A stretch of DNA of 59,691 nt from positions 1 to 59,691 of the forward strand of contig NZ_JAERPS020000011.1 of assembly GCF_016918075.2 (NCBI RefSeq), given 5' to 3'. Below the pieces are notes generated by a model. It worked only from the letters and a program-made list of their open reading frames with translations, was not told the DNA's origin and did not search any database. The stretch is from Rheinheimera maricola (GTDB lineage: Bacteria > Pseudomonadota > Gammaproteobacteria > Enterobacterales > Alteromonadaceae). Positions 1-6,363 of this stretch are shown here, piece by piece. Each line of letters begins with the position of its first letter. Within the stretch, counting starts at the first letter, position 1. Made by a program: the position numbers and the translations under genes.

Positions 1-8
1 CGTTATGT
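1..8 (+). repeat. attC right end (partial integron recombination site)
   Basis: The window opens with a GTTATGT-type heptamer, the R' core site that ends an integron attC. The same GTTRRRY-like heptamer precedes each following cassette gene. The rest of this attC lies outside the window. Confidence 0.5.
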
Positions 9-33
9 CGCAAGAGATAGTTGAGGCTTAGTG

Positions 34-330
34 ATGGCGGAAGTATTGTCATGGTTTGATTCCATCAGTTTTTACTATGTGCTAGGTATGATGCCATTAC
101 TTGTTGTATTAGAACCCATCGTCACAAGACTGGTATCAAGTTTAAATAGTAGGCGTTTTATTTTAATTAGTTTATGGCAAGTCCTGGGAGTTCTTTTCCC
201 AGTTTTATGGCTTCTTCGCTGTAGCACAAACTATTACGAGGTTGCTGTTGTTTTAACTATCATTGCCTTTTTTGGTGTATTCAAACCAACTCAACTACAG
301 AATAAAAATGAGAGTCCAGATGCTACATAA
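34..330 (+). CDS. Cassette-encoded small membrane protein
   Basis: I do not recognise the family. The 98-residue product is almost entirely hydrophobic, with about three predicted membrane spans (roughly residues 13-30, 42-62 and 68-84) and a short polar C-terminus. The ATG at 34 follows a GAGG ribosome site at 24-27; a GTG one codon earlier is possible. It is the first complete cassette of the array: the right end of one attC lies at 1-8, and the stop codon at 328-330 runs into the next attC, which is the usual tight cassette packing. Base composition is AT-rich compared with the core genes further on. It is probably an inner-membrane protein of unknown role. Confidence 0.6.
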   Translation: MAEVLSWFDSISFYYVLGMMPLLVVLEPIVTRLVSSLNSRRFILISLWQVLGVLFPVLWLLRCSTNYYEVAVVLTIIAFFGVFKPTQLQNKNESPDAT

Positions 331-420
331 CAAGGCAAATCACAATCGTGCAATGCAAAAAGCGCATTGCACTGGACTCGCTTCACATCGTTCCGCTCGC
401 CTGTGTTTGCGGCGTTAGTT
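327..420 (+). repeat. attC site 1
   Basis: An imperfect inverted repeat of about 94 bp starts at the TAACAA left core, overlapping the previous stop codon, and ends at GCGTTAG. Its internal arms (CAATGC...GCATTG and GGCGAGC-like segments) fit an attC stem. It separates two unrelated short genes, as expected of a cassette junction. Confidence 0.7.
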
Positions 421-440
421 GCAATAAGGAAATTCAGCTT

Positions 441-833
441 TTGAATCTTGCTACTCTAGTAATTCGAGGCACCAGAAACTCTCTGGAAAAAGCCAAACCA
501 CAAGTACATTTAGAACCTTTCAGATGCTGGGAGGCTGGTGACTCAGTCACACGTTCAAAAACTTATTCAGATTATGGTTGTGTGTATGAAATTGCGGACA
601 CAGAAACTCCAAACGAATTAGCTGATTCAATTTTTGATTTCCTGAAGCAAATTCATGGTACTGGAGTTAACTTTATAGATTTGGGCGTTAATGCGGAGTT
701 GTCTTTGGGGTTTGGCGTAGGTGATGATAATCAATTTATGGCGTCATATACGCTTAGTTTGGAAGTTATAGAGTTGCTGTTCAAATGCGGGATAGCTGTA
801 GAGTATTCAGCATATCCGGTGGATGATGAGTAA
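441..833 (+). CDS. DUF4279 domain-containing protein (integron cassette)
   Basis: The reading frame opens inside the attC, but the likely start is TTG at 441, preceded by an AAGGA ribosome site at 426-430 and giving 130 residues. The body has the DUF4279 pattern: a short hydrophobic strand, a W-x-x-G-D turn followed by a tyrosine-rich strand, a D/E-rich helix of the 'ADSIFDFLKQIH' kind, and a final pair of strands ending in a hydrophobic helix. DUF4279 proteins are small, often found in polymorphic-toxin immunity or accessory loci, and have no assigned reaction. The attC sites on both sides make it a mobile cassette gene. Family call is by eye; the start is inferred from the ribosome site. 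Confidence 0.65.
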   Translation: MNLATLVIRGTRNSLEKAKPQVHLEPFRCWEAGDSVTRSKTYSDYGCVYEIADTETPNELADSIFDFLKQIHGTGVNFIDLGVNAELSLGFGVGDDNQFMASYTLSLEVIELLFKCGIAVEYSAYPVDDE

Positions 834-839
834 ATTACA

Positions 840-893
840 ACTAACAAACAAAGCCAGCCGACGCGTACCGCGCAGCTGCTTTGAGCGTTATAG
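840..893 (+). repeat. attC site 2
   Basis: A short attC of about 54 bp with left core CTAACAAA and right core GTTATAG. The inner arms AAAGCCAGC and GCTGCTTT pair with one unpaired base, the asymmetry typical of attC sites. Confidence 0.75.
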
Positions 894-938
894 CTACTTC
901 GACGCACAGGCTGTTTCTCATAAATAGGAGAAAGGAAT

Positions 939-1433
939 ATTAATAAGTATCTGACAAAAGAAAACAAACTAATCTTATTTATCTGTGCTTCGATGGTGTT
1001 AGCCATTTTAATAGTCAAATGGTCCAGAACAGATGAACCTGAATACAGACCTCTTGTTCAGGATATGCGGTTAGTTGATGCAGTAAAAATTGCTGATGTT
1101 TTGGATAAAAGCGAGATTGATTACTTTTCAGATGTAAAAAATCACATGCTGTATGTGAATCAAAACCAGTCAGTTCAAGCTCGAATCGAATTAGCAAAAA
1201 TTGGGATTGTAATAGAGTATCCAAAGATATCTGAGCAGGCAGACCTTCATGAAGCATACGCCCAACTCAGTAAAAATTTGGAGCTTGAAAAAACAAGCGG
1301 CCCGTTTCATGAACAAGCCTGGTTTCTGAGAGTCATTAAATTGCTAATGAGCGGAATCATAATAATTGTTCTTATACTATCTGTTGTTCGTCCAGCATTA
1401 GCGGCTGTATTGTTGAGTGAAGATGAAAAGTAG
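939..1433 (+). CDS. FliF/SctJ-like ring-domain membrane protein (integron cassette)
   Basis: The protein has an N-terminal membrane span, a periplasmic domain of about 60 residues, a linker, and a C-terminal span followed by a short tail. The domain reads like the FliF/YscJ ring-building fold: 'DAVKIADVLDKSEIDYF', a short strand, then 'ARIELAKIGIV', matching the FliF pattern of an alpha helix with L-x-x-x-x-I-x-Y and 'R-x-x-LA-x-x-G'. The C-terminal 'VVRPAL' after a hydrophobic stretch also recalls the FliF end. FliF is about 550 residues and this is 164, so it is a miniature. I chose ATT at 939, because AGGAG at 926-930 lies 8 nt upstream and this start completes the first membrane span. ATG at 993 is the conventional alternative but has no ribosome site and cuts the span in half. 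Confidence 0.55.
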   Translation: MNKYLTKENKLILFICASMVLAILIVKWSRTDEPEYRPLVQDMRLVDAVKIADVLDKSEIDYFSDVKNHMLYVNQNQSVQARIELAKIGIVIEYPKISEQADLHEAYAQLSKNLELEKTSGPFHEQAWFLRVIKLLMSGIIIIVLILSVVRPALAAVLLSEDEK

Positions 1434-1435
1434 CT

Positions 1436-1524
1436 ATAACAAACAAATATTATCGCCAGCAAAAAGCGCTGGCTGCGACGTCAACCCGCTGCGCGGCTTT
1501 CCGCGCTAAATTTGGGCGTTAGTT
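1436..1524 (+). repeat. attC site 3
   Basis: About 89 bp from ATAACAAA to GCGTTAGTTT. The interior carries GCCAGC...GCTGGC and GCGCGG/CCGCGC arms. It lies directly behind the stop of the preceding cassette gene. Confidence 0.7.
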
Positions 1525-1548
1525 TGCAAAGGCAATATCGAAGTACGT

Positions 1549-2043
1549 ATGAAGTTTAGTGATATAAAAACATCAGCTGTAATCTGTGCCATCTTCGGTG
1601 TTGGATTACTTATATTTTTCTCGATTAGTGGAAAAGTGCCGAATCGTAGTGATTTAACCAAAATAGAAGGGCAAATTGATTGGGTGAAGGCTACCGGAAA
1701 GCGCGGGGATACAATCAGGTTTAAGTTCAAAAAAAATGATAAACATCTCGTTTATCATTCTATTGGAAGGCAAACAAGTAAAGTCCACAGTGTTTTAGCT
1801 GAAAGAGGCGCATTGATTAGTGTTTTGTACGATCAAACAGACTCACACTCGCCACCATTTGATGAGAATGAATACTATACAATTTATGAAGTAGTACAAA
1901 ATGGTGTAACAGTTAGGAGTCATCAAGACTTGGTTGAAAAGTATGCGGCAAATAGTAGGTTAGCTGGCTGGGTTGGGCTTTGTAGTTTGATCTTCTCTGG
2001 TTTGCTGTTCCTAGCTGATAGTAGGCAGAATAAAACAAACTAA
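1549..2043 (+). CDS. Two-span membrane protein, DUF3592-like (integron cassette)
   Basis: The 164-residue product has a membrane span at about 8-28, an extracytoplasmic beta-rich domain, and a second span at about 139-157. The middle part resembles DUF3592 proteins: a 'GQIDWV' strand, alternating strands, then 'VLYDQTDSHSPPF', like the V-x-Y-D-P-x-x-P motif that ends those domains. The family has no known activity. ATG at 1549 is the only sensible start; the ribosome site is weak (AAGG at 1528-1531 is rather distant). The gene is AT-rich, and its TAA stop forms the left core of the next attC. Confidence 0.6.
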   Translation: MKFSDIKTSAVICAIFGVGLLIFFSISGKVPNRSDLTKIEGQIDWVKATGKRGDTIRFKFKKNDKHLVYHSIGRQTSKVHSVLAERGALISVLYDQTDSHSPPFDENEYYTIYEVVQNGVTVRSHQDLVEKYAANSRLAGWVGLCSLIFSGLLFLADSRQNKTN

Positions 2044-2136
2044 CAAGTTGCTTAATTTCGTTCCGGCCACAAAAAGCGTGGCCTCCACTGGACTGCCTTC
2101 GCTACGCTGCGGCAGCCAATTAGCAAAGCGTTAAGT
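2041..2136 (+). repeat. attC site 4
   Basis: About 96 bp from TAACAAGT to GTTAAGT. Arms GGCCAC...GTGGCC and GGCAGCC-type segments are visible. It is strongly similar to the attC at 2645-2732, sharing the CTTAATTTCGTTCCGGCCAC opening and the GCCAATTAGCAAAGCGTTA closing segment. Confidence 0.75.
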
Positions 2137-2152
2137 GGCTTGGAGGCCGCAT

Positions 2153-2647
2153 TTGATATTCGAATTTATTAGAAGCCTGTTTTCCTTCGATCTGCTGGTC
2201 GAGTTGAGTGAAAATAGAATCACTATGCAGAAATTTTCAACCGGGCAATTTATTGAAATTGAACCTTGGATAGCCCTGGAAGGCGCAAAGGGAAAAGAAA
2301 AGATTAAGGCAATTGGTCGAGAAGCTAAATCATTATCGGGGCCAACTATTCAGACAACGAACCCTTTTTCACACACTAGAAGTTTTATCGGAAATTTCAT
2401 GCTTGCTGAAAAGATATTGCAGCATGGCATTTTTACTCTGAATAGCTCAAAGTTAAGAGCCGCGCCGAGAGTAATCATGCATCAACTAGAAAAAACTGAT
2501 GGTGGGCTCAGCGACATAGAGGAGCGTGTCTTACGTGAACTTGCAAGTGGGATAGGCGCAAGGGAAGTGTTGATCCATACTGGCAGTAAAATCAATGTGC
2601 GTGTCCAGAGCTATGATGATGTTAAAGCTAAAATCAAAGCCACTTAA
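2153..2647 (+). CDS. MreB-like N-terminal-lobe protein (integron cassette)
   Basis: The 164-residue product follows the first half of MreB from end to end: an opening 'FDLLVEL' strand where MreB has its DLGT loop, a 'GQFIEIEPWIAL' segment equivalent to 'GIVLNEPSVVAI', 'KAIGREAK' equivalent to 'VGHDAK', then an 'APRVIMHQLE' strand, a 'GLSDIEERVLREL' helix (like 'ATQVERRAIRES') and 'GAREVLIH' (like 'GAREVFLIEE'). It stops before the second phosphate loop, and the DLGTANT nucleotide loop is not conserved, so ATPase activity is unlikely. TTG at 2153 is preferred because GGAGG lies at 2142-2146; GTG at 2135 falls inside the attC. It could modulate or poison the cell-shape machinery, but that is inference. 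Confidence 0.65.
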   Translation: MIFEFIRSLFSFDLLVELSENRITMQKFSTGQFIEIEPWIALEGAKGKEKIKAIGREAKSLSGPTIQTTNPFSHTRSFIGNFMLAEKILQHGIFTLNSSKLRAAPRVIMHQLEKTDGGLSDIEERVLRELASGIGAREVLIHTGSKINVRVQSYDDVKAKIKAT

Positions 2648-2732
2648 CAAGTTACTTAATTTCGTTCCGGCCACAAACTTGGCCTCCACGGGACTGCCTG
2701 CGCTGCGGCAGCCAATTAGCAAAGCGTTAAAA
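2645..2732 (+). repeat. attC site 5
   Basis: About 88 bp from TAACAAGT to GTTAAAA, a close relative of attC site 4 with a few small deletions in the arms. The MreB-like cassette is therefore bounded by two nearly matching attC sites. Confidence 0.75.
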
Positions 2733-2739
2733 GGCATTC

Positions 2740-3051
2740 ATGAATATCGATACCATTAAGCAAACAATCCAATTTTGGATAGATGAAGGTTACATCGAAG
2801 GTGAACTTTCGGTAGAGCCAGAATGGTATATATTATGGCGGCCTGAAGAACTAGAAGAATTTAACGGTGATTATCAATTACCGGAGTATGCCCCAGGATT
2901 CGTTACCTTTGGTGGCAATGGTGGTAGTGAATTACTTGTAGTAAACGAGATAGGTGAAGTGTTCTATATGCCAGCAATCGGTATGGCACCAGATACAGCG
3001 ATAAAAATAGCCAGCACTTTAGAAGAATTTAAAGGTTACATGCAAAAATGA
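2740..3051 (+). CDS. SMI1/KNR4 (SUKH) family protein (integron cassette)
   Basis: The 103-residue protein shows the core of the SMI1/KNR4 fold: 'LPEYAPGFVTFGGNGGSELLVV' (the G-F-x-x-F-G-x-x-G-G-x-E motif), a 'GEVFYMPAIGM' strand, and a C-terminal helix that normally ends these domains ('ASTLEEFKGYM'). SUKH proteins are best known as immunity proteins for nuclease toxins of polymorphic toxin systems, but many are solitary. No toxin lies beside it here, so it may be an orphan immunity gene carried by the integron. ATG at 2740 follows AAAAGG at 2729-2734. Length is at the short end for the family. Confidence 0.8.
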   Translation: MNIDTIKQTIQFWIDEGYIEGELSVEPEWYILWRPEELEEFNGDYQLPEYAPGFVTFGGNGGSELLVVNEIGEVFYMPAIGMAPDTAIKIASTLEEFKGYMQK

Positions 3052-3059
3052 TCAAGCCA

Positions 3060-3139
3060 TTTAACAAGCGCCAGCACATTCAGGCACTTCGTGCCTTGGA
3101 CTCGCAACAAGTTGCTCGCCTGTGTGGCGAGCGTTAGAG
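3060..3139 (+). repeat. attC site 6
   Basis: About 80 bp from TTAACAAGCGCC to GAGCGTTAGAG, with GGCAC...GTGCC and GGACTCGC...GCTCGCC arms in the centre. It begins 9 bp after the previous stop codon. Confidence 0.7.
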
Positions 3140-3148
3140 CTACACAGC

Positions 3149-3625
3149 ATGTACCTTTGCAAATACAAAATTGAATGGGCAAATGATTATCTCAAAGAGC
3201 AGCAAGCCATACTTGCTGCCTATGAGGGTGCTATTCAATTACACCATATTGGTTCAACTTCTGTAGAAGGGCTCTACGCGAAAGACTGTATTGATATACT
3301 TGGCGTAGTAACAGAATTAGAGCACGTCAAAAACAATATAGTTAACCTTGAAAATTTAAGCTTTAATTACAAGGGCGACTATGGGATTGAGGGTAGAGAG
3401 TATTTTTCAAAGGAAAAGCGAAAGGTTCACTTCCATATATTTCAGACCGGAAATATTAATATTGAAAAGCATCTTGGGTTTGTTCGTATAATGAAGTCAA
3501 ATCCAAGTCTTGTTGAAAAATTAAATCGTTTAAAAACTGATCTTGAAAGAAAATACCCGCTAGACAAAGAGCTTTATCAAAAAGAAAAGGTTTTCTTTTA
3601 TGATCAAATTCATAAAATGCTCTAA
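3149..3625 (+). CDS. GrpB family protein (nucleotidyltransferase fold; integron cassette)
   Basis: The protein carries the GrpB/UPF0157 signature near its N-terminus: 'HHIGSTSVEGLYAKDCIDILGV', matching H-I-G-S-T-S/A-V-x-G-L-x-A-K-x-x-I-D. This is the GS-x10-D-type motif of the nucleotidyltransferase superfamily. A conserved 'HFHIFQTG' strand, an R-x-M helix and a C-terminal 'DKELYQKEKVFF' helix follow, as in GrpB proteins (usually 160-180 residues; here 158). Substrates of this family are largely unknown; some members are linked to CoaE. The frame extends upstream into the attC, but ATG at 3149 gives the proper family start. AT-rich codon use marks it as foreign. Confidence 0.85.
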   Translation: MYLCKYKIEWANDYLKEQQAILAAYEGAIQLHHIGSTSVEGLYAKDCIDILGVVTELEHVKNNIVNLENLSFNYKGDYGIEGREYFSKEKRKVHFHIFQTGNINIEKHLGFVRIMKSNPSLVEKLNRLKTDLERKYPLDKELYQKEKVFFYDQIHKML

Positions 3626-3646
3626 CAAAGCAATCTAGAGGAAATA

Positions 3647-4102
3647 ATGAAGTACAAAGTAGGAATTTTAAGTGTTCTCGTAATGTTGTTTACGGCTGCA
3701 GTGCGAGCTGAAAGTGATCCCCAGAATTTCTTTCAAAACTATACTCGGCTTGGAGATGACTTCAATCCGATGGTAGCAGAGCTATATGATGACAGTGCAA
3801 AAATTCATGCTTATAGAGTGTATCCACATGGTCTAGAGAGAAATATGGAGTTTACTGGTGCACAATGGAAAGAACTTGTTAAGAAAGTTATGCCCTTGGC
3901 AAAACTGCAAAATGATAACAGCACATTTTCAGATATAAAGATTTCTGAAATTGAAGGCGGTTACAAACTCAAGGCGAACAGGTACTCTAAGCGAAAGTGC
4001 TATACGGATACCGGTTACTACATGATTCTTAAAAAGCAGGAGAATGGTAGTTTGGCGATACTTGAGGAGTACATGGAAACCAAACCACTGCCAAATTGCT
4101 AA
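3647..4102 (+). CDS. Exported small protein of unknown function
   Basis: The 151-residue product begins with a clear signal peptide (MKYKVGILSVLVMLFTAAVRA, cleavage after the final A). The mature part is mixed alpha/beta with no motif that I recognise; a cysteine pair near the end ('KCYTDTGYY' and the terminal 'PLPNC') could form a disulfide, consistent with a periplasmic location. The ribosome site AGAGGA at 3635-3640 is strong and well placed for ATG at 3647. The gap to the GrpB gene is only 21 bp and keeps just a TAACAAAGC left core, so the two genes may travel as one two-gene cassette. Confidence 0.65.
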   Translation: MKYKVGILSVLVMLFTAAVRAESDPQNFFQNYTRLGDDFNPMVAELYDDSAKIHAYRVYPHGLERNMEFTGAQWKELVKKVMPLAKLQNDNSTFSDIKISEIEGGYKLKANRYSKRKCYTDTGYYMILKKQENGSLAILEEYMETKPLPNC

Positions 4103-4156
4103 CAAAGCGCTGCAGGCCGACGGCCAACTTTGTGCGCTTTATGCGCGGCGTTAGCA
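4099..4156 (+). repeat. attC site 7
   Basis: About 58 bp from CTAACAAAGCGC to GCGCGGCGTTAGCA, with left arm AAAGCGC facing right arm GCGC...GGCGTT and an inner GGCCGACGGCC hairpin. It is a convincing short attC and the last clear one of the array. Confidence 0.75.
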
Positions 4157-4280
4157 ACTTATGTAACCCTACTAAAAATTGCCGCGTTGTTTCAACATTT
4201 AAGTTATAGAAAAATAAATAAATTGCAGGGAAGAAAAGCCGGGGTATGTTTTAGCCCAGTTGTGTTTAACGCGAGAGAGC

Positions 4281-4394
4281 ATGCAGCATTCGGCAATAAC
4301 CTTGATTTATAAGCCTGAACCAGAGCCAAATGGTGCTATTGCTTTTTGTATGTCGGCAAAGGATTATCAGCTTAAAGCGTTAAATAATTTATAA
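4281..4394 (+). CDS. Possible very small cassette ORF (37 residues)
   Basis: This frame runs from ATG at 4281 to a TAA that overlaps a TAACAAG left-core sequence, the same stop/attC overlap seen in the cassettes upstream. A purine-rich GAGAGAG lies just upstream. The product would be short, ending in a helix-like 'MSAKDYQLKALNNL'. It is unclear whether it is translated or is the tail of a decayed cassette gene; the 4157-4280 stretch before it shows no other coding signal. Confidence 0.25.
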   Translation: MQHSAITLIYKPEPEPNGAIAFCMSAKDYQLKALNNL

Positions 4395-4437
4395 CAAGCC
4401 GCGCCACAGCCAACCAGGCCGTTAATCAACGTTATTT
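4391..4437 (+). repeat. Possible degenerate attC at the array boundary
   Basis: A TAACAAGC left core at 4392 and GTTATTT at 4431 could be a decayed attC, but the arms pair poorly. The 4438-4581 stretch behind it holds no gene that I can see, only scattered TAACAA and GCGTT fragments. This is probably the edge of the cassette array. Confidence 0.25.
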
Positions 4438-4581
4438 GCGCGCCATCATATCGCCAAAAATCTTGTCTTGAAATTCCGGCCAAAAGCATGCAAAGTTCGT
4501 AACAAATAATAAACAGAATAGCCATGCGCTCAGCGGGCGTTCTGCAGCCTCGCTAGATCTTTTTCAATTGGAGTAAGTAGA

Positions 4582-5100
4582 ATGCGTTTAGGGACATTAT
4601 TTTTATTATGTAGTATTACGTTTAGTGTAAGTTCTGCAGAGTTAAGCCCCGCGGAGAGAATGCTCAATGCAATGGGTATCGATCAAGTATTATCTCAATC
4701 TAAAGAGGCGCAAGCAAAAGCTGCTCAAGATCAAGTAGCAATGGTTATGCGTCAATTAAGTGGGACTTTAGCAAAAATACCAGAAGAACAAGTTAAAGAG
4801 ATCGAAGGTTTATTTCAAAACATGATGCTGGAAATTACCAACTCATGGTCTACAGAAGAAGCCATTAGAATATATTCTCAAACCTGGACAGATAATTACA
4901 CAGACACAGAAATATTAGCTGTTGTAGAAAAGTATGAGCAACCTGAATCACAACAAGAACTACAAATGCTTCTACAAGCTTCTGCTAACTTAAATGAATA
5001 TATATTAGGCAGTTACAACAAGGCGACAGAAGAAGCTTTAGCTGAAACCTTGCCAAAAATGCAATTAATTATTAAAGAAGCTTTGAACAATAAGAAATAA
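4582..5100 (+). CDS. Exported DUF2059-like protein
   Basis: The 172-residue product has a signal peptide (about residues 1-19, ending in VSSA) and a wholly helical mature part. The pattern 'AERMLNAMGIDQVLSQSKEA...' followed by a central 'ILAVVEKYEQPESQQEL' and a final long helix resembles DUF2059, a family of periplasmic helical proteins without known activity. The ribosome site GGAG at 4570-4573 precedes ATG at 4582. It ends 9 bp before the next gene, so the two are probably co-transcribed. Its bases are still AT-rich compared with genes after 5580. Confidence 0.6.
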   Translation: MRLGTLFLLCSITFSVSSAELSPAERMLNAMGIDQVLSQSKEAQAKAAQDQVAMVMRQLSGTLAKIPEEQVKEIEGLFQNMMLEITNSWSTEEAIRIYSQTWTDNYTDTEILAVVEKYEQPESQQELQMLLQASANLNEYILGSYNKATEEALAETLPKMQLIIKEALNNKK

Positions 5101-5109
5101 GAGGGAAAA

Positions 5110-5373
5110 ATGGATTTTCATTTTAATAATTTTAACCCCGACCAGGTCATGACGTTTGGTTTGATGTGGAACTTCCTGCCAATGATTGCGGCACTTTTAG
5201 TGCACCTCGCTTTTAGCGCAGCCGTATTTAACGATGCCAACAGGCTGCAAAAAGAGCGCGGCGCTGTGGTGTTTGTTAACAGTTGGCTGTGGTCACTCGC
5301 GGTATTAGTCGGTGGTGTATTGGTCGCGCTAGCCTATTGGGTTATACATCACTCCAATCTTGCCAGGCATTAA
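5110..5373 (+). CDS. Small two-span inner membrane protein
   Basis: The 87-residue product has two hydrophobic spans (about residues 19-40 and 57-79) joined by a polar loop with 'NDANRLQKERGAVVFVN'. The ribosome site GAGGGA at 5101-5106 is placed well for ATG at 5110. The gene follows the DUF2059-like gene by 9 bp and would form a two-gene unit with it. I do not recognise the family; similar tiny two-span proteins are common in this group of bacteria. Confidence 0.65.
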   Translation: MDFHFNNFNPDQVMTFGLMWNFLPMIAALLVHLAFSAAVFNDANRLQKERGAVVFVNSWLWSLAVLVGGVLVALAYWVIHHSNLARH

Positions 5374-5586
5374 GCGTATTAACGCCTTTTTACGACAAAA
5401 AGCTGCGCGGAAAATTGCCCGAAAAAATCCAATAACTCTGCTTAATGGCATTGGCAAAAAAACAAGCCAATCACACTATTTAACTTGAAGATTTATTTTT
5501 GCAAAGCATGCTATTTTGACGTTTAAATATTGTGATAACATCGCCGCGAAAATGGAAACAACTTTTACGGTGATGGAGTAAGACGC

Positions 5587-6363
5587 TTGAAAAAGGATAC
5601 TTTTGTAATACTAGCCATAATGGCAACAATGGCGCAGCCGGTATTGGCTGAAAGGGCCGCAACATCTGCACCTGTTAATCAGTTCTCAGCGCCGGTACTG
5701 GCGCAAAACAGCCGGATTAACTATCAGCAAGCTGAACTGCAGCAACAACGCGCCGCTTTTCAGCCTTCTGTCGCAACTCACAGTGATAGAACCTCGCAAT
5801 TACTGCGCAATAAGCACAGTAAACAAGCTTTGAGCGCCGAGCTGCAACAGGTATTTGAAAGTTTCAGCCTGGGCCAGGGCATTGGCGTAAATGGGTTACT
5901 GCATGGCGATTACAATAGTGATGGCGTAACAGAGCTGGTGTTGGCCAACCCGGCATCTATCGTGTTTGCCGCTGCCAAGGAGGGCCAGTTTCGCCTGCAA
6001 CAACAGCTGCCTTTCGAATCTGGCATTGGCAAGCTGGAATATTTTCGTGACCTGAGTACCGACGGCCATTTTGCTTTTTTCAGCACCGACAACAAGCTGC
6101 AAAAACTTGATTTAATTAGCCGCAAGGTTGTTGCCAGTGTCGATATTGACGGCATAACTAGCTACCAGCTGCTAAGTACTACAGACCTGCAGACCGAGGT
6201 GTTACTTGTAACCAGCTACACTGGTGATTTACGGCTGGTTAACCCGCATACGCTGCAAGTATTACGCAGACAATCGGGCTTTGACGCAGAGATTGCTGCA
6301 ATTGGCGCTTTTACTGCCGCAAACCGTTTGCAGGTGCTGTTTAAAAAACGGCCAAATTTATAA
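5587..6363 (+). CDS. FG-GAP/VCBS-repeat exoprotein, N-terminal part (frameshifted gene)
   Basis: This is the first part of a large exported protein that continues in another frame to 8680. It starts at TTG 5587 with GGAG at 5575-5578 upstream, and begins with a signal peptide (about residues 1-21, ending in LA before ERAATS). The mature part contains the first FG-GAP/VCBS-type repeat ('HGDYNSDGVTELVLANP'), a calcium-binding D-x-N-x-D-G loop of an extracellular beta-propeller. The frame closes at 6361-6363 just after a run of six A residues (6343-6348). Removing one A restores 'LFKNGQIYNV' and joins it to the downstream frame. It is either a true frameshift mutation or a base-calling error in the homopolymer. 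Confidence 0.75.
   Translation: MKKDTFVILAIMATMAQPVLAERAATSAPVNQFSAPVLAQNSRINYQQAELQQQRAAFQPSVATHSDRTSQLLRNKHSKQALSAELQQVFESFSLGQGIGVNGLLHGDYNSDGVTELVLANPASIVFAAAKEGQFRLQQQLPFESGIGKLEYFRDLSTDGHFAFFSTDNKLQKLDLISRKVVASVDIDGITSYQLLSTTDLQTEVLLVTSYTGDLRLVNPHTLQVLRRQSGFDAEIAAIGAFTAANRLQVLFKKRPNL

Noticed and set aside
348..440. N-terminal extension of the DUF4279 cassette frame
   Set aside because: This part is attC sequence read in frame; the gene starts after the attC at a TTG with a ribosome site.
4130..4312. 60-residue + strand frame at the end of the cassette array
   Set aside because: It starts inside attC site 7, has no ribosome site, and the product is low-complexity and unlike any neighbour.
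6224..6346. N-terminal part of the second VCBS frame
   Set aside because: It overlaps the true frame of the N-terminal part, and its Cys/Arg/Leu-rich product is an out-of-frame reading.
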